A DNA stretch of 64,000 bases, taken from NCBI RefSeq assembly GCF_000471905.2, contig NW_006498220.1, positions 2,250,858 to 2,314,857 on the forward strand, written 5' to 3'. The position numbers and the translations under genes are program-made. The notes below the pieces were generated by a model. That model saw nothing but the letters and a program-made list of their open reading frames with translations. It had not been told where the DNA came from and did not search any database. Positions 1-10,489 of the stretch are shown here, piece by piece. This DNA is from Amborella trichopoda (lineage: Eukaryota; Streptophyta; Magnoliopsida; Amborellales; Amborellaceae). Each line of letters opens with the position of its first letter. Position 1 is the stretch's first letter.

Positions 1-230
1 GATGGTGTTGAACACAGACGGCACTGAGCTTTCAAGAACATAGCCAATGCTGTGCATGCGTTACAGAGATGGCGTTGAACACAGACGATGCTGAGATTTC
101 AAGAACACAGTCGGTGCTGGGCGCGAGTTACAGAGATGGTGTTGAGCACAGAGGGTGCTGAGCTTTCAAGAACATAGCCAGTGCTGGGTTGTTTTGAGAA
201 AACATCCGGCACTGGGCATAGATTACATAC
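1..230 (+). repeat. Tandem array upstream of the copy A promoter
   Basis: Degenerate units of roughly 30-40 bp repeat the theme 'acacagccggtgctgagctt' with 'tcaagaacatagcc' spacers. The same theme recurs at 1,020-1,340 on the other side of the leader, and in the matching places of Tat1, Tat3 and Tat4. The array is cut by the window edge. Confidence 0.8.
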
Positions 231-329
231 CCGGCGGTGACCTGTGTTCCAGTCTCTGGCCCGAGCTCGACCGGTCTTAGTTTCCGATGCATGAGGTTTC
301 ATGGGCGGTGGTAAACTTCTTGTTCGAGT

Positions 330-475
330 TTAGGGTCAGAGCCTGACCCGGTCCAGCCCATTGTCGTTTGGTCTTCAAGGACCTGCCTGGCATTCGTGAG
401 GGACACTTGAGGGAAGCATCGCCTATATAAGGGGGTAAACCCCCATTCTCACTGTTTCACTGAGGATAAAAAGAC
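330..475 (+). promoter_or_regulatory. Promoter of antisense PMD gene, copy A
   Basis: A TATA box TATATAAG lies at 424-431 in the context 'gcctatataagggggtaaac'. It is preceded by a block with 'cctgacccggtcc' and 'gtgagggacacttgaggg'. The same block with its TATA box recurs at 47,640-47,830 (plus) and, inverted, at 5,050-5,170, 28,060-28,330 and 63,670-63,800. Conservation of the TATA and its flanks in five cassettes supports a real core promoter. Transcription itself is inferred. Confidence 0.7.
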
Positions 476-1377
476 TTAAGCAAAAAATTTGACAGTGAGA
501 GAGAGAAATTTCAGATGAAAGCTCCAGCAGAACAGGGAACTTTGGTGAGGTGGGCAAGTAAGAGGAGGTTTGGAGTGGGAAGAAGGAACACAGGAAGTTC
601 CGTAGGGAATCGAGGGCTCACAATTTTCGGAATCGAGGGAAGTAGGGGTTTGCCGACCAACCCAAGTATGCAGCCAGTTTAGGAATATCGGGGAAGGAGT
701 GAAGGATCCAAGTTGCCACAGGGACTCGCTAGTGAACTTCCACTGATTTTGGAGTTTTCCAGTGGTTTTTCGGTGACTTGGAGGAGATGGATAAGTAGCA
801 GAGGGTTTCCGGTGAGAGAGAAGGTTTCTCAACGAGAAACCGAAGTTCGTAGGGAGGCGAATAGCCACTTGGAGGTGAACCGTCACTGAGAAACAAAGAG
901 TTGCTGAGGCATGAACGACTGTGAGACCACTCATGCGAAGACATGCACCTGTCCACGTCACGGTCGACAGTTGTCAGGTGGCGCATCGGGGCTCGAGGTA
1001 ACACGTGCGGAATCTATGACACGTGCGGGAGATTTGAACACAGGTGGCAACAATTCCTTAAAGGCACAGTCGGCATTAGTTCTTTAAAGACACAGTCGAT
1101 GTTAGGCTTTGAGAGCACAACCGACACTAAGCATTGGCGAACACAGCCGGTGTTAACTTTTAAGAACACGGCTGGTGTTGGGCATTGACAAACTCAGTTG
1201 GTGCTTGTCTTTTCAAACATAGTTGGCGTTAAGCCTCAGTAGACACAGCCGGCTCTATCCTTTACAACCACAGTCGGCACCAGCTTTTGACGACTGTGCT
1301 AGGCCTTTGAAGATATAGTCGGTGCTAAGCCAGTGCCTTTGTAATTTTCACACGACAGTGAGTCCTTGAACTTTATA
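476..1377 (+). other. Leader of antisense PMD gene, copy A, with second tandem array
   Basis: About 540 nt of leader-like sequence follow the TATA box. They are similar to 47,850-48,400 and to the reverse complements of 4,280-5,040 and 62,920-63,660. Then a tandem array at about 1,020-1,340 (theme 'cacagtcggcgttag', spacing about 33 bp) leads to the gene start. Short open frames in this stretch look like chance. Confidence 0.6.
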
Positions 1378-3127
1378 ATGGCTGAGTCTTCTTACAAAAT
1401 CCCTGATGTAAAGAACCTTCCAAGGGGAGAAGAGGTCGGCACCAGTGAATTTACTGGTGAGGGTCTAGTGATGGGCATGGGGAAGCAAGAATCTCCTTAT
1501 TGGATCTTTATTTTATTGGTGACCTTCCGCTGATCGAGACAATGTATGACGAGTTCATGCCCCAGAACTCAGTCTTCTTTGGTGGTGCTCGCTTAGGGGG
1601 AGAGGAACCACCCACTAGTCTCCAGAAAATTTTTAAGGTTTATCAGTTGCTTCATTCCTAGTCTAGCAACGGTCGGGTAACCTTCACTGAATGTGTGAAA
1701 TTCTTTTGCAAGGATTACCCCTAGGATGGTCGAGGTGCTCCAAGAAGGAAGGGAAAGGCAGTTGTAAGGACACGCCTCCCATCTATCACTCTGAGACCAG
1801 TGACGACTGCGTCTTCTTGGCTGCCTATTTGGCCCTGTTTTTATACAAGTTCGTGCTCTCTGGAGGGGCAGATGACATTCGTCTGGGCACGTTCTATGTG
1901 GCCTGTGACACGGCAAGAGGGCGTGAGTATGGCCTTGCTCAACCAGTTTTGTGCAATATTTACCATGGATTGGGGGCCGTTTCATGAGGTAAGGCCTACA
2001 AAGGTAAAGAGGGGGGCAATGGCCTTGTGGGGGTTGAAGCCTTTCCTGGGGATTTTCAGATACCATTCCCATCCATTATGTGTATGGGTGGCTAGGGACC
2101 TCTTTCCCTGCCACCTATGTTAGAAGTCAGGGCACGAGGGATAAAATGTGCCCCTTCTTGATGAGAATTGCAGGGCAGAAGGCTTTTTTTCATAGTCCCA
2201 GGAAAGCATGAAGCTTGTTTGGGAATGACTCCTCAAGTATGCGTCGGGTCCCATTTCTAGTTGGGAGCGTTACTGACCATGCCTTCATCGATGAACTGGG
2301 GAAGGAGTTGGATGGTGCTCCCACGACTATCAGGGAGCTCATGTTCATCTTGGGCATTAAAGGGGGAGTTTTGGCTTATCGCACTTCTCACAGTGCCAAA
2401 CTTGAAGGGTACTTCCCCCTCCGTTTTGTTCGCCAGCATGGGCTGGATCAAAGTTGCCCCTTCTCCGTGTTCTTTGAGAAGAGCCACAATAGAGTAAATA
2501 CCGAGAAGAAAGAATAGCTTGGGACCTTTTGGGAATCATGGTGGCCAGTGTATATAAGGGCTGCATGGTCCACATGTCTAGAGATGACGGAGGTTAGCAA
2601 GTATGTGCTACCCCATTTTGGCATAAGGGTCCAGGTGACCGAGGCCCATGCACGCTGGTGGAGAATTACCGACTGAGGCTACTGGGATGCGGATCACCCC
2701 TGGAAAGGAGGGAACTACCATTGGCACTAACGGTCTAGACATGTGCCTCGGGATCCATGTCTCCCGGTTGGTTCCCAACTGGTCCTTCTTCCAACGAGCT
2801 ACCTTGTTATGCCGCTTCTCAAACAATACGGAGAATGGCCATCCTTGATCGAGCCCGTGCTGGCAAGCAAATCTATGAGGGAAATCCTATGGAGTTTCGC
2901 ACTATGGACAGTGTGGCATGGAAGAATTCCACCCCTAACACTCAACATATACATCAGCTCTTTATGAGTTGTAGGAGCACCGTCTAGGCTCTTACCCAGC
3001 TCATCAACAAAGGCACGATTTGTGAGATTCCCTACCGGGAGAGCCTCCTCATGTGGAGATAGTCGTTGTAGAACAAACTATGCGTTTGGCCGATAGTATA
3101 GAAGATTGCTTTTTGCCTAGCAATCTT
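1378..3127 (+). pseudogene. Antisense PMD-type gene, copy A (fossil)
   Basis: The copy starts at an ATG at 1,378 giving MAESSYKIPDVKNLPRGEE, matching the start of copy D (MASSSYQIPNVKSLPRKGE). Recognisable parts are 'YDEFMPQNSVFFGG' near 1,545-1,590, the block with 'LGTFYVACDTARG' near 1,885-1,925, and 'RQHGLDQSCPFSVFFEK' near 2,430-2,480. These correspond to segments of the plant mobile domain family (PF10536, aminotransferase-like PMD), including host MAIN/MAIL1-type proteins and many transposon-borne versions. The family call is from memory of its conserved blocks. The copy is broken, with several breaks, and ends at the junction with copy B. Confidence 0.65.
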
Positions 3128-4200
3128 CAGTAGAAAGGGCACATCGTTTCCTCCAATTCTCCGGTTCGGAGGTAGGTGCCTAGGAAATAAGCCCCAAGCC
3201 AGCCATATACATAGTGGATGGGGAAAGGCGTCTTGAAGTCCCCTGGGAAGGCTTCGACATCCACTATGCCATTCCCTCCTTCATCGCCTTGATAAACTTT
3301 TCCCCTAGACACGGCTCCTAAGCCGTAGTAGATGCTGCAAAGGACTTGTTGTGCAAGTGCATATTTTTTCCCCCTCGCCATGTCACATGCCACAGAGAAA
3401 GTGCCTGGACGGATAATGTCTGCTCTGTCAGGGAGAGAAAACTTGCACAAGAAAAGTACCAGATGGGTGGCCAGGAAGATATGACCATTCTCCTTCCGCA
3501 GTTCAAAAACTGGTGGGGCCTCCTTCTCCCCTTTCCTTGGTGATAGACCAGCTTCATGATTACAGTCCCCATAGAAAAAGGCCACCCACTTGGTGAAGGA
3601 GACGTGTCCCTTCTTAGTCTCAGACCAGAGCAGCAGGTAAATTCCAAACATCTCCTGAAGCCCAACTGGTGGCTCTTCCTTCTCGACCCCTTCATCTCAA
3701 AAAATGACCGAGTTCGGGGGCATGAACTCGTCATATATACTACTGACTAGTGGTAGCCCACCGATGAAATACAGATCTAACAGAGATATCCCTGCTTCCC
3801 CATAACCGAGCAGCCATGTGCTGCAAACATGGCTACAGGTTTCGAAAAGCACTTTGACCGTGTTCGACCAACGGTCATATTAGCATGCCGAGCACTAAAT
3901 GGTGGCCATCAGGGAAGCACACTTCAGAATGTCCATGTATCGCCTATGTACTTTCATGGTCCATGAGGAGAAACACTTTAAATACTTTTGCTCTCCTTGC
4001 ACCCGCAGGCCAACAGAAGACCATTTCATGTTGAGGGTTTTAACCATCCTCTTGTCTAGAGTCGGCAAGCCCCCATTTGAGGCTATATTTCGGTGCAGGC
4101 AATTCAGGATGCCTACTCCTTCTTTTACACTAACATTAGGCTTAACGCTGCAAGCTATTGCCGTCTCGCAGCCAAGGGCAGGACTATCATCATTTGCCCA
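3128..4200 (-). pseudogene. Antisense PMD-type gene, copy B (fossil)
   Basis: Read on the minus strand, it shows 'ILNCLHRNIASNGGLPTLDK' near 4,115-4,060, the WTMKVH block near 3,960, and a long block at 3,651-3,127 with 'LPDRADIIRPGTFSVACD', 'YALAQQVLCSIYYGLGAVSR' and 'FPIHYVYGWLGAYF'. The last blocks are characteristic of PMD (PF10536) proteins, where an 'xALAPAVLxxIYxGL' segment precedes 'FPxHYVxGWL'. The copy ends at the TatL junction, so the C-terminal half is absent. It is broken, with several breaks. Confidence 0.7.
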
Positions 4201-5060
4201 CTGAGAGGGTATCACCGTGCATAGAAGTTAGGGCTATCACCGTCTCGTGATTAAGGAGCTATCAAAGTAAAGCAGAAGCACCATGCGAAGACCCGGATAA
4301 GGAGCGAGGTAACGTCATATGCATCTAACTCCTGCGTTGCAGCTGTTCGCACGCGCCACATGCGTGAGCCCTACTACTCTTGCAATCCAGGCACGACGCC
4401 TGTCAAAGCGACGTGAGATGACACCACACGTGCGAGGTGCGACTGTTCACCATCTCGTGCCACTCCACCTTCTCCCGACCGTTGCAGGCTTGTGACACCT
4501 CATGTTCTCATAGGCGCTTCCCCTTAACGTCGGGAACTCCCTCCTGTCCACCAGAAAACCCTTCCCCACCTTCTACTCATTACTGGAGTTGGTGGAAAAC
4601 CACCAGAATTCCCATGGAAGTCTCCCTATGACCCTGCGAGTTCTCTTCTCTCCACTCCTTTACGTGCTGAAAAAACCGCTGAGTTTTCGATAGAACCATT
4701 GTGTTTCCTTTTGACCTTTCTGCAATCTTCAGCAACCATGGAACTATCGAAAAAGCACTTGAACTCTGGCAAAACACCACTGCGACTCTCGTAGTTTCAC
4801 TGGAAAAGTCTCGGCCAAACTCTTAGTAGCCCATGTTGCTCAAAAAGCCTTAACACTCTCCAAAAACACTCGCAAGCACGTTGTGAAGGCCCACAACCAG
4901 CTCAAGCTCGCCATAGAGCTTTTGAAGGCCTGGGTACTGCAGATTTTGGTAGGGAAACTCTAGCCGAGAAACTCTTGATGGAAGCTCTGGCTCTCTGTCT
5001 CTAAAAAACTCTCTTCAACTGTTTTACCTTTCTGTAAAACAGTAAAATGGGGTTTTTCCC
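4201..5060 (-). other. Leader region of antisense PMD gene, copy B
   Basis: This is similar, as reverse complement, to the leaders at 476-1,010 and 47,850-48,400, with repeated 'ccgaaaa..cc' phrases. Nearest the gene (4,170-4,290) it contains a few 'gggctatcaccgtc' units of the subfamily B motif. No protein gene is supported in it. Confidence 0.55.
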
Positions 5061-5170
5061 CCTTTATACTCAACAGTGCCACAAACTGCCCCTCATAAGT
5101 TTGAAATGACACTTCAATCCTCATCTTCAGACAACAATAAGACCAGGCCGGGGTGGGTCAAGCCCGAGAC
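5061..5170 (-). promoter_or_regulatory. Promoter of antisense PMD gene, copy B
   Basis: On the minus strand 'gagtataaagggggaaaaac' at about 5,052-5,071 replaces the TATATAAG form of the other copies. The upstream block with 'cttgggcttgacccaccccg' resembles the other cassettes at lower identity. Confidence 0.55.
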
Positions 5171-5525
5171 CCGAAGGGGTTATCGTTGTGCACTTCATCC
5201 AAGGGTTATTTCTGCTTGCTTCATCAAGGGGCTATCGCCGCCTGCTAGGTCAAGGGGCTATCGCCGCGTGCCTCATCAAGGGGCTATCACTGTGTGCTTC
5301 GTCAAGGGGCTATCGCCGCGTACTTCGTCGAGGGCCTATTGCCGTGAGCTTCGTCACGGAGCTATCGTTGTGCGCTCCATGAGAACTTAATGCCGCACGC
5401 ACGTCACCAAGAGAGGCTATCGCCGAGCACCTCATCAGGGCCTAACGTTGTGCGCACGTCATCTAGGCCTAATGCCACAAGCGCCATCCAAGACTTGGTG
5501 CCGTGCGCATGGCATAGCACTCCCA
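5165..5525 (+). repeat. 26-bp tandem array, subfamily B motif
   Basis: About 12 units of 26 bp carry 'caaggggctatcgccgcgtg' followed by 'cttcgt' or 'cctcat'. It sits just upstream of the copy B promoter, in the same place as the 'cagccggcgctaggc' arrays of the other cassettes. The core CTATCGCCG also recurs in the Tat0 LTR (9,900-10,180) and, inverted, in the Tek1 LTR (10,490-10,720). Confidence 0.85.
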
Positions 5526-5559
5526 TGGGGACCATCATCCTACCTCCTCAGTAAGTTCA

Positions 5560-7490
5560 TTCTCTGCACCACAGCGTCACTCCTCAGGGAGTCGAGTCCC
5601 CAATTATGGCTCTATTCCCTCTAGAGTCACATTGTCTCCACACAATGGTCTGTGCTGCATGACCTTAAACTACACATCCATGATCCGTGATGCATGACCT
5701 TAAACTACACAGCCATGGTCTGTGCTACATTACCTTAAACTACACAGCCATGGTCTGTGCTGCATGACCTTAAAATGCACAGCCATGGTCCATGCTGCAT
5801 GACCTTAAACTGCACAGCCATGGTCCGTGCTGCATAACCTTAGACTACACAGTCATGGTCCATGCTGCATGACCTTAAACTGCACAACCATGGTCCATGT
5901 TGCATGACTTTAAACCGCACAACCATGGTCCGTTATGCATGACTTTAAACTCCACAGCCATGGTCCAGGTGCACGACCCTAAACTGTATGGTCCAAACTA
6001 TATGACCTTAAACTATAGCGGAGGTCTAGTTGCACGATCTTAAACTGCATGGTCCTCATTGCATGACTCTAAACTACACGACCAAAGTCCAGCTGTATGA
6101 CCTTAAACCATAGTGCACGTCTTGGCTGTATGACGTAAAAAAGCTTAGCGTCATGGTCCAAACTACATGACCTTAAACTGTAACGAAGGTCTAGTCGCAC
6201 GACCTTAAACTGCATGGTCCTAGCTGCATGACTTTAAACTGCATAGCCATGGTCCGAGCTACAAGACCTTAAAACTATAATGCACGGTGTGACAAATAGT
6301 CCATACGCGTCACTTTAACCGTGAAATGGACCACTTCCTCTCTAGGTGTATTTCATCAACATATCCTAGTGGAGTTACGTGTATGAAAAACAAGGAGGTC
6401 ATACTTACCCCTTCAATCCCCAAAGGGTCTGTTTCACACCAATATCCCCAGTAGGAGTCACATCCTATTGCGGCCCACTATCCTTAGGGAGTTAGGGTCA
6501 TTCTTATCCCTTTAATCCCCAGTGGGGTCGCGTCTGTGCTCTGGCCTTTCTTCTCAGCAGAGTTGTACGCATACCATTACCCGTCATCCTCGAGGAGTCA
6601 CACTTGCCCTCTTAATCCCTAGCGAAGTTCACTTTTGTTTGCCACTCCTCGTAGGGCCACCATATTCATTTAAAGCTCTTTATAGCCTTAACTGTTTCAT
6701 CCCTAAGGAGTCAGATTGCTCTCTGCGTAGGGTCACCATCTTCATTTAAAAGCCCCTACCTGTGTATAACCTTAGATATTTTTATCCCCAGGGAGTCATA
6801 CCACTATCCATAGACCTATCCCCCATGGAGCTTCACCTACGTCGAAACCCACACAATGGTCCAAACTATATGAACTTAAAGTATAATGGAGGTCTAGTTA
6901 CATGACCTTAAACTCCATGGTCCTAGTTTCATGACTCTAAACTTCATAACCATGGTCCAAGCTATATGACCTTAAACCATAGTGCATGTCCTAGCCGCAT
7001 GACGTTAAACTTTTTGGCACAGGTCCGGGAGGCATGACCTTAAGGACGCCCCCACATACGCCCACACCCCCTGTATGTGCATTTTCACGCACGCCTTCCC
7101 TAACCGACCCATTCATGTGCGCTCACCACCTTCATTGCTTCTCCAGTGAGTCCATTCACTTCATTATTACCATCCATCATTCCCCAGTGAGTTTTTTACC
7201 CATGCTCACAAAACGGCGAACCATTCCACCATCCATTCTCGCCGTCAGCTAATGGGTCACCACGTTTTACCCACCATTCATACATCATCCATCTTTCATA
7301 GGTAGCCTAGTGTCATATTCCCAAAGTGAGTCAAAACCACCACCATACTCACTCCATGGCCTCCACATAATGCCATTCATCACCACCACGGTCTAACTGT
7401 ATGACTCTAAACGATAGTGCACGTCCTAACTGCATGACGTTAAAAGGCTTCGCACAAATCTCGAAGGAATGACCTTAAACATGCTTTCAC
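5560..7490 (+). repeat. Tat0 internal tandem arrays (GACCTTAAACT and tRNA-end-like)
   Basis: Two array types alternate. At 5,640-6,290, 6,850-7,040 and 7,380-7,480 units of about 30-35 bp are built on GACCTTAAACT with 'catggtccgtgctgcat' spacers. At 5,560-5,640 and 6,340-6,840 units of about 40-60 bp are built on a theme like TCCCCAGTGGGGTCGCG (best copy 6,516-6,532). Between 7,040 and 7,380 is a conserved non-repeated stretch also present in Tat1 (30,106-30,430). No gene is seen. Confidence 0.8.
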
Positions 7491-7499
7491 AAAATAACG

Positions 7500-7780
7500 G
7501 GCATGGTGTATACCTGGACAAGGAAACACCATGAGTAAAAATGACGGACGGGCATGGTCATGAAACCATGAGTAAAAGCATTCCATGAAAACAAAAACCT
7601 AAGCACGATGAAAACCTCAAAAGGGCACTATGAGAAAAAACAGATGAGAAGGGTGGACATGTCCGCAAGGTCATGAGTAAAAGAGCCCGAAAATAAACGA
7701 GGATGGTGAAAACCATATTTAGAGTGCCACTTCCCCAGTCTAGGTGAAAACCCGCAAAGGGCGCTTGGACCAACAAAAAG
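7500..7780 (+). repeat. Tat0 GAGTAAAA array
   Basis: Short units repeat 'catgagtaaaa' with 'gggcatggtc' between them. The same array occurs in Tat1 (30,580-30,800) and inverted in Tat2 (39,720-40,000) and Tat3 (45,700-45,970), always between the GACCTTAAACT array and the LTR. Confidence 0.7.
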
Positions 7781-8029
7781 TAGGTTGAAGCAGAATCACA
7801 AATAGTCCCTCGAGGGTGAGGACTTCGATAGATCCCTCAAAAGTCTGTTCTTTCCCTAAAAGTCTCCATGGATGGATTTGTACATTGCTTCCAAATGTTT
7901 GAGCACCTTAATTACAGCATTGCGTGGATCTCTTCGACGTTCACATAGTCCTGTGGCTAGCCAAGGGAAAATTTCCAGAATGATTATACTCCTCGCTTCT
8001 CTTGAAGCACAACATTCGATGGGGCATGC

Positions 8030-10431
8030 TGTTGTAAGACATTTTTCATCATCATGGGTCCTCGATACAGAATAAAGGGAGAATGGCTCCATAATTTTTG
8101 TAAGACAAACAATGGAAATTATGACAATCTCATAATGGCCCCATAACTAGTCAAGATCTTCATAAAGACCCTTAAAAGTCTCTTACCAAGTTTCGTCACA
8201 TTCCGACATGTCTAAGGCAGTGCATACTGAGAAACAATTTCGGTAGAATCAACTTTTAGCACCTTGAAATGGATCCCATAACTAGAACTATATTTTCGGT
8301 GCATAAAATTGTTATGGGACCATTTTCATTGGATCCAACACGGTTGAAAACTCTTAGAGGTTAAATTTCAGCTTAAACAGACATTTCAAGAAGAAGTATA
8401 GGCAAAAGAGAGAAACAGGAGGAGTCACACGCTATTCCCATGTGGCCACCATACAACTCAACTCCATTGAAGGGACAGTCACAAACAGTGACTTTTGATG
8501 CTCATATCTCATCCTTCTCGAGTCGGATCATGCTCAAATTTTTTGAGCATGCTCGTCTCGTCAAGACGAGCGTTTCGATATGTGGCATGTCCCTCGATGA
8601 CACCTGAGCACGAAGAAAAGTTGCTGATCCGTGAATAAAGTTGTAGGAAAATCAACAGTGTCACACCTTGCTCGAGTGGCCAAATCACGTCACTCGCGAG
8701 CCAGGTTGACGTGAAACCAGTTCCATTACGTGTGTAAGGTCTAGGGCTATTTTTTGTTTGAACCCCAAACATGATGAACAGTCGAATTTCGAACATGAAG
8801 CCGATAAAGTGACTGCAAATTCTAGCACCAGAATTTTAGATTTCGACAAAAATTCCAAAGTTGCAAAATCTTCATCCAGACACGGACTCGAGCTACGTTT
8901 GTTGCCATGCGATCGTGACGGCATACCCCATGTCATCCAGCAAAGAAATCATAGAAAAACATTAAGGAACAAGCACATTATTGATCCGAAATTTCAAGAT
9001 TAATCCAAATTTCAAGTTACATGATCGTGCCCTAAAAACACGATCCATGGCTCGAAGTTGGTATCAAATCGGTCACCATGCCGAGCCCTACAAGAAACCA
9101 ATCATCTTTCGATCAAACGGGCTTCAGAGTGACCGCATATCATCCATGAAAGATCACGCAAGTTTTAGGGCAGCACATGGACTATTTTGGAATTCTACAG
9201 CAATTAGGTTTCATTTGATCAATCGACCCATGTTTCGGCACAATTCTATATATACCACGTACTACCACTGTATGTAGGACCCTTGAATCCTCCACCAAGG
9301 AGAATTTTGCTTAGTAAAATTTCTCTTTCTTCTCATTGTTGGGTCACGTTTGGAGAGAGAGAGAAAGGAGAGAGAAATTTTTGGATCGGTACCCCTAGGC
9401 TCAAGGTAAATCTTTCTCTGTCTTCTTTTCTTTTCTTTCATTCTCCTCTTCTTTTTCCTCTTCTATCTTTTCTTCTTCTTCTTCTTCTTCTTCTTCTTCT
9501 TCTTCTGCTTCTTCTTCTTCATCATCTGAACTCCTCTCAGAGGCCATGCACAGTCGTGGCAATGCCATGCATGCCTCTTTCTTCTCTTTTCTCCCTCCCG
9601 TGGTTTCAAAGAAAACACATGGCGATGGCATCACCATGTGCAAACTGCTTGCCCCTTCTGTTCGTTCATCTTTATCTCTTAACAAGGCTCGCAGACGGCG
9701 CTACTCATCGCCATACGCAAAGGTATCCTCGACGTCTCAGTGAAGAGCATAGATAGAGAAACTTATTGTCGTCCCTCGGGGATCTCCCCCTGTTGCACGC
9801 CGATCGCAGACGACGATGCCAATCACAGACGACGAAGCCAAACGCCGCCTGCGAGGGGTCACGCAACACCTATCGTTGCCTGCGAGGGGTCACGACAACA
9901 CCAATAGCCGCCCGCGAGCTTCCTTCACGCACTCGGTCCGTACCCCAGTCCGCGAGCTTCCGTCATGTGCTCGGTGCCTAACTCTGCCCACGAGCTTCCT
10001 TCGCGCACTCAGTGCCTATCGTCGTCTGCAAGCCTCTTTCGTGCACTCGGTACTCATCGACATTTGTAGGTTCCTCTTATGTCCCATGCCTATCACAGTG
10101 TGCCTCAGAAAGAACTATCGCCACACACTTCACAAATGGATATCGTCGTGGGCTTCGTAAGAGATTATCGCCACCCACGCAGAGGTGTGTTGCCTTCTTG
10201 TGTCGCCAACGATGACGCGTAACACCACCTATAATTCATTGTTCACCCTCTACACGTGAGCAGTAGTGTACTGCGTCGTCCACGGACCGTGACACTGCTA
10301 CTCCATGATTGTGGGTGGTGATGCTTAGCGCTGTCTGAACCTCCTTCCCTCGCCATCTCGAGCCTTCTCTTCATTCTCTTCCCTTCTTACTTGACTGAGG
10401 GTAGACTCGGTCTAGCCTTGCCATAGCGGTC
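8030..10431 (+). repeat. Tat0 3' LTR (subfamily B), interrupted
   Basis: The LTR begins TGTTGTAAGAC right after a purine-rich 'cgatggggcatgc', matching the 3' LTR starts of Tat1 and Tat3. A TATA stretch is at about 9,246-9,253, a donor-like 'aaggtaaat' at about 9,404-9,412, a CTT microsatellite at 9,470-9,525, and a GC-rich degenerate array at 9,780-10,210 ('cgcgagcttccttcgcgcac' theme). At 10,431 it is interrupted by the first base of the Tek1 LTR. Open frames in the CTT tract are low complexity. Confidence 0.75.
9415..9530 (+). repeat. CT/CTT low-complexity tract
   Basis: A pyrimidine tract ending in a CTT microsatellite of about 18 units lies just after the splice-donor-like motif of the Tat0 LTR. 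Equivalent tracts follow the same motif in every Tat LTR here: 19,040-19,270, 33,215-33,510, 43,010-43,340 (inverted) and 51,120-51,680. Confidence 0.9.
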
Positions 10432-10489
10432 TGTGTAACAACCTAGATTTTCTCGGCCGAATAGTTTGCATGGCTGGAAAAGGAGGGAA

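Larger units (their letters stand above)
1..3127 (-). mobile_element. TatL: left-edge fragment of a Tat/Ogre-like LTR retrotransposon
   Basis: This is the antisense-cassette portion of a Tat-type element whose pol and LTRs lie outside the window. Because the PMD gene here reads on the plus strand, and the gene is antisense to the element in Tat1 and Tat4, the element itself is inferred to be on the minus strand. In order it shows a short tandem array (1-230), a promoter with TATA box (about 330-470), a leader (470-1,010), a second array (1,020-1,340) and PMD copy A (from 1,378). It ends near 3,127 against the oppositely oriented copy B of Tat0. The element is broken, with many breaks. The family assignment comes from similarity to the complete Tat1 and the Tat4 cassette. 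Confidence 0.65.
3128..10431 (+). mobile_element. Tat0: 3' half of a Tat/Ogre-like LTR retrotransposon
   Basis: From left to right this holds the antisense PMD copy B, its leader and promoter, the internal tandem arrays and a 3' LTR beginning at 8,030. Gag and pol are absent on the left, where the element abuts TatL. The 3' LTR is interrupted at 10,431 by Tek1; the rest of this LTR is not in the window. The LTR resembles that of Tat2 more than those of Tat1, Tat3 and Tat4, defining a second subfamily (B). The element is a fossil with many breaks. Confidence 0.75.

Noticed and set aside
3895-4215. Overlapping open frames on both strands treated as two genes
   Set aside because: Only the minus-strand frame matches PMD copies C and D; the plus-strand frame is a shadow.
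5165-5525. Regular repeat-spacer look suggesting a CRISPR array
   Set aside because: Units are head-to-tail and degenerate without unique spacers, and the context is plant retrotransposon.
9283-9756. 157-codon frame with a leucine run
   Set aside because: The run is the CTT microsatellite of the Tat0 LTR. The sequence on both sides is LTR also seen at 37,500-37,750.
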